64,000 nucleotides of DNA from positions 27,482-91,481 of the forward strand of contig CATXJW010000002.1 of the NCBI GenBank assembly GCA_958370325.1, in the 5' to 3' direction. This DNA is from an uncultured Collinsella sp. Lineage in GTDB: Bacteria > Actinomycetota > Coriobacteriia > Coriobacteriales > Coriobacteriaceae. Position numbers and translations under genes: made by a program. Shown here in pieces: positions 26,516 through 34,326 of the stretch; within the stretch, counting starts at the first letter, position 1, and every line of letters starts with the position of its first letter. The notes beneath the pieces were generated by a model. The model ran no database searches. It was not told where the DNA came from and saw only the letters and a program-made list of their open reading frames with translations.

Positions 26516-27100
26516 TCATTGAGGACCCCCCCCCCGCTCGCTATAGCCGGGGAAGTGCACGGCGCACGCGAGCTCGGGCCTCGGCGACGCCGTGAAGCAG
26601 ACCTTGTTGCCGAAGGGAATGGCATCGAAGGCCCTGAGGTCCTCCTCTGTGCAGCAGTTCATCTGGCTGAACTTGATGAAGACGTCGCCCCAGTTGATCC
26701 GCTCGCAGCGGCGGGCCCACTTCTCTGCGGCTTCCTCCGGGGAGGGATAGTGCAGGAACACGACCTCGATATCATCGAGACGAGCGACGGGCTTGTCGAG
26801 CTCGCCCTTCTCGCGAAGCTGATCGGCATAACGGGAGTCTCGTGCGTCGATGAACTCTAACGGCGTCGCAGTGTAGTGCCTGAGCCTCGAGGCGAACTTC
26901 ACGTAGTCGCTCGCGAAGAAGTAGAGGCCGGCGGTTGGACTGCTATAGGGAAGTCCGTAACGCCGATACACCGAGCCGGCCCAACAGTTGTTCGAGAAGA
27001 TGCTGAAGTCAGTGCGGGTGAGCTTCTTCCTTCTGCCCTTGGCGAGCAATGGATTCGCCATATCACCAATCTTTCTTGAGATCCTGCTTACGTAGCTCAT
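26516..27100 (-). CDS. DUF1919 capsule protein, currently frameshifted at a G10 tract
   Basis: The present frame ends GGGPQ-stop after 194 codons. With one G fewer (or two more) in the tract at 26526-26535 it would continue VLNDTDYYSRYIDLEEWL and end at 26440 (stop 26440-26442), restoring the family's usual C-terminus. DUF1919 proteins (N-terminal FSIFSNNCWAGSVYRRYGLPY, then ASDYVKF and FSQMN) are found in capsule and exopolysaccharide loci and are thought to act on sugars. The homopolymer suggests on/off switching, here in the off or truncated state. The start overlaps the stop of the upstream GT4 gene (ATGA type). Confidence 0.8.
   Translation of the reverse strand: MSYVSRISRKIGDMANPLLAKGRRKKLTRTDFSIFSNNCWAGSVYRRYGLPYSSPTAGLYFFASDYVKFASRLRHYTATPLEFIDARDSRYADQLREKGELDKPVARLDDIEVVFLHYPSPEEAAEKWARRCERINWGDVFIKFSQMNCCTEEDLRAFDAIPFGNKVCFTASPRPELACAVHFPGYSERGGGPQ
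26526..26535. repeat. Homopolymer tract C10 (G10 on the coding strand)
   Basis: Ten consecutive C lie inside the DUF1919 gene, about 24 codons before the restored stop. Such tracts gain or lose units by slipped-strand mispairing. The +1 or -1 outcomes would switch between the truncated frame and the full-length frame. Confidence 0.85.
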
Positions 27101-28242
27101 CGGCTCAACAGCCTTTCGTAGTACTCCATAAGCCGCGCGGCGTTTGCCTCGGCTGAGTAGCCCGCAGCCTCTAGTTTGTTAGGGGCCTCCAGGTGCCTGC
27201 CGCCCTCGATCGCCACATTGAGCGCCCTCGCCCAGTTGGCCAGCGGCGCGTCGAGCGCCGTGAACGAACCAGTCCCGGCGATGTCCGTCTCGGCGGGCAC
27301 ACCAGTCGAGTAAACACACGGCAGTCCCGCCGCCTGTGCCTCCACGGCCGAGACGGGAAGGCCCTCATAAAGCGACGGCATAAAGAAGACATCGAAGAGC
27401 GAGTAGAGACGATAGGCGTCGCTCCTCAAGCCAAGCAGCATCACGGAGTTTTCCAGACCCATTTCGTCGACGAGCTCCTGGAGTTCCCGGCGTTCATCGG
27501 CGCTGTTGCTCTCCCCGATGATTACAAGCCTGGCAGGGCCGTGAGCAGCCACATACTCACCGAAAGCCCTGACCGCGAAGGAGAAGTTCTTCTGCAAGGA
27601 AATCCGGCCCACGCATCCCACCACGGGCTCCTCGGGACCTATTCCGAGTTCCACCCTGCAGGCCGTCCGGACCTCAGGGTTGAAGGCGAAGCGGTCGATA
27701 TCGATGCCGTTCCTCATCACCAGGAAGTCCTTCCCCCTGAAGAGGTAGCGGCCGGCGTCTTCGGAGCACGCGACCCCGTCGGTCGCCCAGCGCCGCCCGA
27801 ACCAGATGAGCGGCGCGTTGCGCACACGATGGCTGAACCTATCCGAGCTGCTGTTGAGATGACTGTGTAGCACGCGATGGGCAACCCCGGCTTCGGCCGC
27901 GTAACGAAGCGTCCAGAATGCCGAGTTGGGCATGTGGCAGTGCACGACGTCGTATTCAGAACCATGCTCTTGAAAGAACCCTTTGACCTCTCTAATGAAG
28001 GCCGAGAGATCAGTTCCCGCATGCGTGACCGTAAAGACCTTGGCACCGCGCCCTTTGAATTCGTCATCGTAGTTGAGCGGATGTCGCAGCTCGCCATTAA
28101 CAACGTCATGATGCAGGTAGTCGTACGAGACGCGCGAACTGTCACGAAACAAGAACATGTTCCGAACAAACGAAGTAACGCCTGCATCCATAGCGAGCGA
28201 CGGGACGATGTTTAACACTTTGATGGGGGTTTCACCCGCCAT
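27097..28242 (-). CDS. Family 4 glycosyltransferase
   Basis: This 381-residue GT-B enzyme begins with VLNIVPSLAMDAGVTSFVRN and continues with VVHCHMP, VLHSHLN, NGIDIDRFAF, VGCVGRISLQKNF and the donor-binding FMPSLYEGLPVSAVEAQAAGLPCV (E-x7-E). These are the GT4 hallmarks of EpsF/CapM-type transferases using nucleotide sugars. It overlaps the DUF1919 start and follows the second GT4 gene by 1 nt, so the locus is tightly packed here. Confidence 0.9.
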   Translation of the reverse strand: MAGETPIKVLNIVPSLAMDAGVTSFVRNMFLFRDSSRVSYDYLHHDVVNGELRHPLNYDDEFKGRGAKVFTVTHAGTDLSAFIREVKGFFQEHGSEYDVVHCHMPNSAFWTLRYAAEAGVAHRVLHSHLNSSSDRFSHRVRNAPLIWFGRRWATDGVACSEDAGRYLFRGKDFLVMRNGIDIDRFAFNPEVRTACRVELGIGPEEPVVGCVGRISLQKNFSFAVRAFGEYVAAHGPARLVIIGESNSADERRELQELVDEMGLENSVMLLGLRSDAYRLYSLFDVFFMPSLYEGLPVSAVEAQAAGLPCVYSTGVPAETDIAGTGSFTALDAPLANWARALNVAIEGGRHLEAPNKLEAAGYSAEANAARLMEYYERLLSR

Positions 28243-28243
28243 A

Positions 28244-29365
28244 TTATCTCACCCCTTGTGTTTGATAAATATTGGCCATGATTTCAGAAGTATCTGCAAC
28301 GTCGTAGCCCGCCTTGCGAATCTGATCCGCATAGATAGCGCGATTGCGTGGCTCCCGAGCCATAGCCAGGATCTCTTCTCCCCAAAGAGAAGCCGGACGG
28401 TCAAGCCCCTCGGACCGAGTCAAATCAGTAACGGCAGTCTCGTCAGATACGTTCACAGACATGAGGACCGGAAGACCCGAAGCCTGTGCCTCGACCGGGA
28501 CGAGAGGCTGCCCCTCGTGCAGCGAAGGAAACAGCAACACGTCCATCGCGTTGTAGAGTGGCGCCACGTCCGCTCTCGGCTCGAACCAGATAACGTGCGC
28601 AGCCACACCAAGCGAATCTGCGTGTTCTCGTACCTGTTCCCTCATCTCGCCGTCCCCTTGCATGAGGTAGTAGGCAGAAGGCTCAGCCCTCAGCACCTCG
28701 GAAAACACATCCAATTGGAAGAGGGGATTCTTGGCGGGCGCGAGACGCGAAGGGTTACCCAACAGCAGTGCATCGGCGGGCACCCCCAGCTCGCTGCGGC
28801 AAGCACCACGAACGGCAGAATCGAACGCGAAGCGAACCGTGTCAAAGCCATTACGCACGACCGTAAACGGCTTCCTCCCGAAGAGATACCGCCCCGCTTC
28901 CTCGGAACATGCGAGCCTCGAAGTCTCAGCGCCCGATAGCACTGAGCGAGCGACTGAGTGCACGAACCTTTTAACTATCCTGCCGCCCGCGCCAACATCA
29001 GAGTTGTGCGAGTGCACGATGCACACCGGCACTCCACGACTCGCAGCAACCTGGGCATAGGCGAACCCCATTCCATTCATCGTATTGATATGCACAGCAT
29101 CGAAGCTGTTTTCATCGAGAAGTCTCTTGAACGCACTAAGCCCGTCCTTGAGGCGTCTCACCTGTCCGGGCTTGTAGCCATTGAAAACCGCACGACGCTC
29201 AACACCGAGCGAGGCCAGCACATCGTCGTAAGAGCAATTCCAATCCCAGGTAGTGATCAACGTGAACGAGAAACCCTTTGGGGCTAGCTCACGAAAGAGC
29301 CCCAGAAGGTATGTTTCTATCCCACCGACACCCCATGCCTCAGCGTATACAAGGATATTAGTCAT
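28244..29365 (-). CDS. Family 4 glycosyltransferase (paralogue of the next gene)
   Basis: The true start is the ATG at 29365 (MTNILVYAEAWGVGGIETYL). The 91 codons upstream belong to another frame of the truncated pyruvyltransferase. The 373-residue protein has VGGIETY, HINTMNGMG, VHSHNSD, NGFDTVRFAF, PSRLAPAKNP and FPSLHEGQPLVPVEAQASGLP. The last block is the E-x7-E donor site of GT4. Similar block spacing to the downstream GT4 suggests an old duplication within the locus. Confidence 0.88.
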   Translation of the reverse strand: MTNILVYAEAWGVGGIETYLLGLFRELAPKGFSFTLITTWDWNCSYDDVLASLGVERRAVFNGYKPGQVRRLKDGLSAFKRLLDENSFDAVHINTMNGMGFAYAQVAASRGVPVCIVHSHNSDVGAGGRIVKRFVHSVARSVLSGAETSRLACSEEAGRYLFGRKPFTVVRNGFDTVRFAFDSAVRGACRSELGVPADALLLGNPSRLAPAKNPLFQLDVFSEVLRAEPSAYYLMQGDGEMREQVREHADSLGVAAHVIWFEPRADVAPLYNAMDVLLFPSLHEGQPLVPVEAQASGLPVLMSVNVSDETAVTDLTRSEGLDRPASLWGEEILAMAREPRNRAIYADQIRKAGYDVADTSEIMANIYQTQGVR

Positions 29366-29684
29366 GATGCAGTCCCGTTGATAGGAGAGAATTACCAAGT
29401 CTCGGTGCCCGAAGCAAGGCGCGACGGCGCGCGAGCATGCACGAGATGGAATCGCAAGCGAGCGACTTGGCACCCGGCAGCCCCAAGATAGGGATCTTCT
29501 TGGAAAGCTGTCCATTGAGGGCGCGCTCGGTCTCCTTCTCCGAGATAGCGTCGTGCCGGTAGTAGTCGACCACCGTGGCTGCGACTCCCAGCGACTCGAA
29601 AACGCGCTGCGTCGCATAGCTCTGCAGACAAGAGCCATAATTCGGCGAGTTGCAGAGGGTAATGATTGCTGCGGTCGCGGTCAC
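29358..29684 (-). pseudogene. 5' fragment of a polysaccharide pyruvyl transferase
   Basis: A GTG start overlaps the upstream stop (GAGTGA) with AAAGGGGG ahead of it. The 108 residues begin TATAAIITLCNSPNYGSCLQSYATQ and VVDYYRHDAI, the N-terminal block of pyruvyltransferases, but the family is ~350-400 residues long. The rest, including the SDQ-W-N and SFHG motifs, is absent because the GT4 gene begins at once. This is a recombination scar rather than a working enzyme. The intact homologue is at 22357-23487. Confidence 0.75.
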
Positions 29685-30529
29685 TCCGCATTTCCCCCTT
29701 TCCGGAGAATCCTTGTGTACACGAGCCCGCGAAGGGCGTTGGGCATGAGGCAGACAACTGCCTGGGGAACAAACGAGATGAAGTAGTCGGCAGCGCTGAA
29801 GTACCCGCATGCCAGCTGCGCCCGCTTGAAGCGCCTCGCGTGCGACAGATAGGCGCGGCCTCCTCTGCGAGCGTAGAAGTCTGGACTCACGCGCATTGCC
29901 ACAAGGGTCTCGCGCACGTTGGCCGCACGGCAGCCCGAGGCGAGCATCCGGTTGAAGAGGTCCCAGTCTTCGAAGTAGTGGAAGTCGTCGTTGTAACTCC
30001 CAGCGGCGAGCACCTTCGAGCGCCGGAAGGTCATAGGCGGGTGCCGGAAGGGATTGCGGCGCTTGGAGTAAGCGACGATCTCGTCGTGGGTTATGGGCAG
30101 GTCCGTCGTCGCCACGGGCCTGTCCCAGGCCTCGACGAACTCCGTTACGTTGCTACCCACCATGTCGAGGCCTTGCTCGGCCATGAGGGCAAGCTGACAC
30201 TCCATGCGCCCCGACAGAGCGTGGTCATCGGTGTCCATGCGGGCTACGATCTCGTTTGAGCACGCCTCAATGCCCCGGGCAAGCGCGTAGCCGAGGCCTC
30301 TGTTCTCGGGGTAGGAGACGAAACTGAACAGGCCGGGGTTGGCCGCGTCGTACTCGGAGAGGACGTCCTCGAGCTCGTCAGTCAGCGGGCCGTCCTTCAC
30401 GATGACGACTTCCGCCGGGGGCACCGTCTGGGCGAGCATCGAATTCAGCGCCTCGCGTAAGTACTCGGCGCGCTCCTTGGCGTAAAGGCTCATAAGCACG
30501 CTGTAGGGAGGGAAAGTCTGGGAATCCAT
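29681..30529 (-). CDS. Family 2 glycosyltransferase (AmsE/rhamnosyltransferase-like)
   Basis: This 282-residue GT-A protein carries SVLMSLYAKERAEYLREAL at the N-terminus, VIVKDGPL, NRGLGYALARGIEAC, the metal site ARMDTDD, the acceptor block NPFRHPPMTFRRS and FEDWDLFNRML. This set is typical of AmsE-like transferases that extend the repeat unit after the priming sugar. It begins 2 nt after the priming transferase gene. Confidence 0.88.
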   Translation of the reverse strand: MDSQTFPPYSVLMSLYAKERAEYLREALNSMLAQTVPPAEVVIVKDGPLTDELEDVLSEYDAANPGLFSFVSYPENRGLGYALARGIEACSNEIVARMDTDDHALSGRMECQLALMAEQGLDMVGSNVTEFVEAWDRPVATTDLPITHDEIVAYSKRRNPFRHPPMTFRRSKVLAAGSYNDDFHYFEDWDLFNRMLASGCRAANVRETLVAMRVSPDFYARRGGRAYLSHARRFKRAQLACGYFSAADYFISFVPQAVVCLMPNALRGLVYTRILRKGGNAE

Positions 30530-30531
30530 GC

Positions 30532-31332
30532 CTACCTCCCTGTCTTGTTCTTGCCGAACATCACCGAGAAGGTCTTGAAGAAGACCCGCAAGTCGGCCTT
30601 AAGGTTCGCGCCGCGCGCGTAGGCGAGCTCGAACTCCTGGCGCAGGCCGTTCTCGAAGGTCGCGAGGTTGCGAGGGCCCGACTGCCAGGCACCGGTGATG
30701 CCCTGGGGGACGGCAAGCACCTGCACCTGCTGTTCGTGCGTGAAGTTTTCCAGTTCCTCGTACGTGATAGCCCTGGGGCCGATGACGGAGAGCTGGCCCG
30801 CGAGCACGTTGATAAATTGAGGTATCTCGTCGAGCGAGGTCTTGCGCAGGACGCGGCCCAGCTTGGTGATGCGCGGGTCATTGGTGACCTTGCGCTCACG
30901 GTGCCACTCCTCGATCTGCTCGTGGCTGAGGTACTTCTCCACATCGTTGGCGTCGGCGACCATGGAGCGGAACTTGAGCACGTGGATGGGGCGACCGAAG
31001 CGCCCAGCCCGCTCGTGCGCATAGATGGGAGCACCCTTGGTGTCGGCCGCAATGAACGCACAAAGCACCGCGCCAGGGATGAGAGCCACGACGCAGACGC
31101 ACGCACTGAACGCGATGTCGAACGTGCGCTTCACGAAGCGGTAGCCAAGCGATCGCGTGTCGAGCGCACGGGACTCTGCAGCGAACTCGGGCGAGCCCGG
31201 GAGGCTCACCGCACCCGTGTTTGCAGCGGAGCCGACCCCAGCACCCGCCGTGCCCTCGCGCCGGTCCATGGCCCGAGCAATGAGCATCGCCCCCACGGGC
31301 GTATTACTTTCTGTTACTTCTTTAGCAGCCAC
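30532..31332 (-). CDS. Priming undecaprenyl-phosphate sugar phosphotransferase (WcaJ/CpsE type, C-terminal core)
   Basis: The open frame is taken from GTG 31332, but no good ribosome site is visible; ATG 31287 is an alternative. The core has KRTFDIAFSACVCVVALIPG (membrane helix), KFRSMVADA, LRKTSLDEIPQFINVLAGQLS and VIGPR. These are the diagnostic blocks of the monotopic phosphoglycosyl transferases that load the first sugar-1-phosphate onto undecaprenyl phosphate. A G9 tract lies directly upstream (31362-31370). With one G less, an ATG just before the tract would read in frame into this protein. Confidence 0.85.
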   Translation of the reverse strand: MAAKEVTESNTPVGAMLIARAMDRREGTAGAGVGSAANTGAVSLPGSPEFAAESRALDTRSLGYRFVKRTFDIAFSACVCVVALIPGAVLCAFIAADTKGAPIYAHERAGRFGRPIHVLKFRSMVADANDVEKYLSHEQIEEWHRERKVTNDPRITKLGRVLRKTSLDEIPQFINVLAGQLSVIGPRAITYEELENFTHEQQVQVLAVPQGITGAWQSGPRNLATFENGLRQEFELAYARGANLKADLRVFFKTFSVMFGKNKTGR

Positions 31333-31361
31333 AATAAAACTTACGTTCCTGTCCCCAGGAA

Positions 31362-31370
31362 CCCCCCCCC
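31362..31370. repeat. Homopolymer tract C9 (G9 on the coding strand) before the priming transferase
   Basis: On the minus strand the tract begins right after an AT, forming ATG followed by eight G. With nine G the frame from that ATG stops after 16 codons; with eight G it fuses in frame to the priming transferase. The ATG has no strong ribosome site, so an effect on promoter spacing is the other possibility. Confidence 0.7.
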
Positions 31371-31416
31371 ATCCACGGATTCAAAAACCAAATAAATTGC
31401 CGGTGCAACGGCTCCC

Positions 31417-32007
31417 CTACGTTTTGCTAGGCACGTCTAACGGAAGCAGCTCCCTAAATGCGGAGTCGCCTTCGCCTATATCCCCCAGGCACCAGCGCTT
31501 ATGACGGTCGATCTTTTTAACGCGGGCCTCTTGCCCCACAAGTGGGCCCTGCTCTATGTACAGCACGCCATCTTCTATGCGCGCAACGCTGTTGCGCACC
31601 ACGCCGTCTTCGTCCATCACGCTGCGGTACCAGTCCTGTGCATCGTCCGGCATGGGCATGTACGCCCGCTCCCTACTGCCGGCGATTCGGCAGCCAAAGC
31701 TCAGTTGGGCCAAAGCCCTATCGAGCGCTGCGGCATCGTGCGTGGCGACGAAGAAATATTCCTTGTACATGGGTTTGGTTTGGAGCGACCAGGCGCCGTC
31801 CCGCTTAAACCAGAACTCCTTTTGCATCACAAAAGCGTCCTGCATCAGCTCGTGCGGGATAATGCGGCGGACCTTTTCGCAGGTCTCGCGCTCTTTACCG
31901 TTGGGGGTGTGAACCAGATACCAGCGGACGCGGCCGTGCTGGCTGTTGCTAGTTGCGCCGTTGAATGCGCCCGGCAGCTGCTCCTGCCGCCGCGCCGTCT
32001 GCTCCAT
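31417..32007 (-). CDS. loaP: NusG paralogue, LoaP/RfaH/UpxY-type antiterminator of the polysaccharide operon
   Basis: The start at 32007 (MEQTARRQEQL) follows AAGGGGG; 12 more codons upstream are open. The NGN-like domain (VRWYLVHTPNGKERETCEKVRRIIP, FKRDGAWSLQTKPMYKEYFFVAT) and the C-terminal KOW segment (GPLVGQEARVKKIDRHKRW) make it a specialised NusG. Such proteins head long polysaccharide operons, load onto RNA polymerase at the leader and suppress termination through the operon. Its place as first gene of the ~12-kb locus fits that job exactly. Confidence 0.82.
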   Translation of the reverse strand: MEQTARRQEQLPGAFNGATSNSQHGRVRWYLVHTPNGKERETCEKVRRIIPHELMQDAFVMQKEFWFKRDGAWSLQTKPMYKEYFFVATHDAAALDRALAQLSFGCRIAGSRERAYMPMPDDAQDWYRSVMDEDGVVRNSVARIEDGVLYIEQGPLVGQEARVKKIDRHKRWCLGDIGEGDSAFRELLPLDVPSKT

Positions 32008-32096
32008 GTTCTCGCCCCCTTTTTGGCTTTGCGACACACGCAAATGCCGGGGCGTTTAGAACAGCTTCTCGCTCGCAGCTAGGCGCAGTCGCAAAA

Positions 32097-32218
32097 GTAC
32101 AGGTTTTTGTAGAGGGCTATGGAGATGTGGCTGCGGGCAGTACATTTTGCGTAATCTGCCCAAACGCAAACTAATTTCTTGTATAATGGCTCGCGTCGAA
32201 AGATACAAAAACCTGTAC
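32097..32218. promoter_or_regulatory. 92-bp segment bounded by 15-bp inverted repeats: candidate invertible promoter
   Basis: GTACAGGTTTTTGTA at 32097-32111 is exactly complementary to 32204-32218. The segment between holds a TATAAT (32182-32187) that points right, away from the polysaccharide operon and into a terminator. Inversion between the repeats would point it left, about 115-120 nt before the antiterminator gene. The arrangement recalls invertible promoters upstream of UpxY genes in Bacteroides capsule loci. Two outward copies of a regulator-binding site are an alternative. Confidence 0.45.
32182..32187 (+). promoter_or_regulatory. Consensus -10 box inside the inverted-repeat segment
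   Basis: TATAAT is preceded by TTG. No convincing -35 hexamer sits 16-18 nt upstream. In the present orientation transcription would start near 32194 and meet the hairpin terminator at 32234-32258. Confidence 0.4.
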
Positions 32219-32233
32219 CTTTTTGTGCAACAA

Positions 32234-32258
32234 AAAAGCCGCTCAACCAGCGGCTTTT
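32234..32258. terminator. Bidirectional Rho-independent terminator
   Basis: AAAAGCCGCT and AGCGGCTTTT pair around CAACC. There are A residues on the left and T residues on the right, so it can work in both directions. It separates thrS from the polysaccharide operon promoter region. Confidence 0.8.
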
Positions 32259-32272
32259 CTTATTTTGGTAAG

Positions 32273-32308
32273 AAAAAAAGCGACCGCCCTCTGTGGACGG
32301 TCGCCTTT
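32273..32308 (-). terminator. Rho-independent terminator of thrS
   Basis: GCGACCG (32280-32286) pairs with CGGTCGC (32298-32304). On the minus strand the stem is followed by a seven-T run, 25 nt after the thrS stop. Confidence 0.85.
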
Positions 32309-32330
32309 GTTAATTGTTGTGAAGTTTGCC

Positions 32331-34094
32331 TTAGGCGCGGGTCTTGATCTCCTCGAGCACCTTCGCAACAAACTCGTCAACGCTCATCTGAACGGTCTCG
32401 TTGGAGCGATCGCGGACGGAGATGTTGCCGGCCTCGACCTCCTTCTCGCCCAGGATGAGCATGTAGGGCACGCGGTCGATGCTGCGGGCCTCGCGGATCT
32501 TGTAGCCGATCTTCTCGTCACGGTCGTCGCAGACCACGCGAATGCCGGCCTCCTCCAGCTTGGCGCACACCTCGTGGGCGTAGTCGCGGCTCTTCTCGGA
32601 GACGGGAAGCGCCTTGACCTGCACGGGAGCCAGCCAGGTGGGGAACTTGCCCGCAAAGTGCTCAATCAGAATACCGATGAAGCGCTCGATGGAGCCAAAG
32701 CACACGCGGTGCAGCATGATGGGGCGCTTCTTGGTACCGTCGGCGTCCACATACTCCAGGTCAAAGTTGAGCGGCATCTGGAAGTCGAGCTGGACGGTGC
32801 CGCACTGCCAGGTACGGCCGAGCGAGTCCTCCAGGTGGAAGTCGATCTTGGGGCCGTAGAAGGCGCCGTCGCCCTCGTTGACCTCGTAGTCCATGCCCAG
32901 CTTCTCCAGAGCGGTGCGCAGGCCCTCCTCGGCGCGCGCCCAGTCCTCGTCCGAGCCCATGGAGTCCTCGGGGCGGGTGGAAAGCTCAACGTGGTACTTA
33001 AAGCCAAACTTCTGGTACACGGAGTCGATGAGGTTGACCACGCCCACGATCTCGTCGGTCAGCTGGTCGGGACGCACGAACAGGTGGGCGTCGTCCTGGT
33101 TAAAGCAGCGCACGCGGAACAGGCCGTGCAGGGCGCCGCGCAGCTCGTGGCGGTGCACCAGGCCAATCTCGCCGGCACGGATGGGCAGCTCACGGTAGGA
33201 GTGCGGCTTGGAGGCGTACACCAGCACGCCGCCCGGGCAGTTCATGGGCTTAATGCAGTACTCTTCGTCGTCGATGACGGTGGAGTACATGTTGTCCTTG
33301 TAGTGGTCCCAGTGGCCACTGGTCTTCCACAGCTGTTTGTTCATGATGAGCGGCGTGGAGATCTCCACGTAGCCGGCCTTGTGGTGAATCTCGCGCCAGT
33401 AGTCCAGCAGCGTGTTCTTAAGGATCATGCCGTTGGGCAGGAAGAACGGGAAGCCAGGGGCCTCATCGCGCATCATAAAGAGGTCCATCTCGCGGCCGAT
33501 CTTGCGGTGATCGCGCTTCTTGGCCTCCTCCAGCATGTGCATGTGCTCGTCGAGCTCTTCCTTGGTGGCAAAGGCGACGCCGTTGATGCGGGTGAGCATC
33601 TTGTTGTCCTTGTCGCCCTTCCAGTAAGCGCCCGAGACACCGGTGAGCTTAAAGGCCTTGAGGGCCTTGGTGTAGCAGATGTGGGGGCCAACGCACATGT
33701 CGATGTAGTCGCCCTGCTGGTAGAAGGTGATGCGGGCGTCGTCGTCCAGATCGCCGATGTGCTCGACCTTGTACTTCTCGCCGCGCTCCTCCATAAGGGC
33801 GATGGCCTCGGCGCGGGGCTTCTCGTACACGGTGAACTTGAGATTCTCCTTGACGATCTTCTTCATCTCGGCCTCGATCGCGGGGAAGTCGTCCTCGCTG
33901 ATCTTGACGCCCTCGGGCAGGTCGACGTCGTAGTAGAAGCCGTTGTCGGTCGCGGGGCCGTAGGCAAAGTCGGCCTCGGGGTACAGGCGCTTGATGGCCT
34001 GCGCCATGATGTGCGCGGCAGAGTGGCGGATGACGTGCGTGACCTCGTCCTGCGGGAGCTCGGCCACCGAACCGTCATTGTAGAGTGCCTTCAT
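32331..34094 (-). CDS. thrS: Threonyl-tRNA synthetase (short form without TGS domain)
   Basis: This 587-residue enzyme charges tRNA-Thr. It begins almost directly with the editing domain (HSAAHIMAQAIKRL; HxxxH zinc/editing site). The class II catalytic core follows with FLPNGM, MNCPGG, RIAGEIG-like RAGEIGLVHRHE and QDDAHLF. The C-terminal anticodon domain ends VRDRSNETVQMSVDEFVAKV. Compared with the ~640-residue bacterial norm it lacks the N-terminal ~60-residue TGS domain. A clear promoter (34164-34191) lies upstream. I see no T-box leader. Confidence 0.95.
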   Translation of the reverse strand: MKALYNDGSVAELPQDEVTHVIRHSAAHIMAQAIKRLYPEADFAYGPATDNGFYYDVDLPEGVKISEDDFPAIEAEMKKIVKENLKFTVYEKPRAEAIALMEERGEKYKVEHIGDLDDDARITFYQQGDYIDMCVGPHICYTKALKAFKLTGVSGAYWKGDKDNKMLTRINGVAFATKEELDEHMHMLEEAKKRDHRKIGREMDLFMMRDEAPGFPFFLPNGMILKNTLLDYWREIHHKAGYVEISTPLIMNKQLWKTSGHWDHYKDNMYSTVIDDEEYCIKPMNCPGGVLVYASKPHSYRELPIRAGEIGLVHRHELRGALHGLFRVRCFNQDDAHLFVRPDQLTDEIVGVVNLIDSVYQKFGFKYHVELSTRPEDSMGSDEDWARAEEGLRTALEKLGMDYEVNEGDGAFYGPKIDFHLEDSLGRTWQCGTVQLDFQMPLNFDLEYVDADGTKKRPIMLHRVCFGSIERFIGILIEHFAGKFPTWLAPVQVKALPVSEKSRDYAHEVCAKLEEAGIRVVCDDRDEKIGYKIREARSIDRVPYMLILGEKEVEAGNISVRDRSNETVQMSVDEFVAKVLEEIKTRA

Positions 34095-34163
34095 GGGTAT
34101 GTTTTCTCCTCTCGGATGCCTGATGCAAGTGCGTGCGATGCGCTCGGCGTTTTAACTTGCATC

Positions 34164-34191
34164 ATTATAGGCAGGTTGCCTTGGTATACAA
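34164..34191 (-). promoter_or_regulatory. Sigma-70 promoter of thrS
   Basis: On the minus strand TTGTAT (34191-34186), a 16-nt spacer and TATAAT (34169-34164) sit about 70 nt before the thrS ATG. Confidence 0.7.
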
Positions 34192-34192
34192 G

Positions 34193-34223
34193 CGCCCGCC
34201 GCACCTTAATGGCACGGCGGGCG
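34193..34223. terminator. GC-rich hairpin between the zinc-ribbon gene and thrS
   Basis: CGCCCGCCG (34193-34201) pairs with CGGCGGGCG (34215-34223). The T-run is best on the plus side (ATTTT) and weak on the minus side (CTTGT). It probably ends transcripts of the zinc-ribbon gene. Confidence 0.55.
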
Positions 34224-34326
34224 ATTTTCTACGCATGCTTCATCGTGTGGGGCGGGTTTGGGGTGCGCGTGGCTTGCGCGGGACGCGCAGTACACGTGGC
34301 TTGCGGCCGGCCCGGCGATGGATGCG

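Noticed and set aside
34095..34192. Possible T-box leader before thrS
   Set aside because: The leader is only ~70 nt after the promoter, with no specifier loop or antiterminator sequence.
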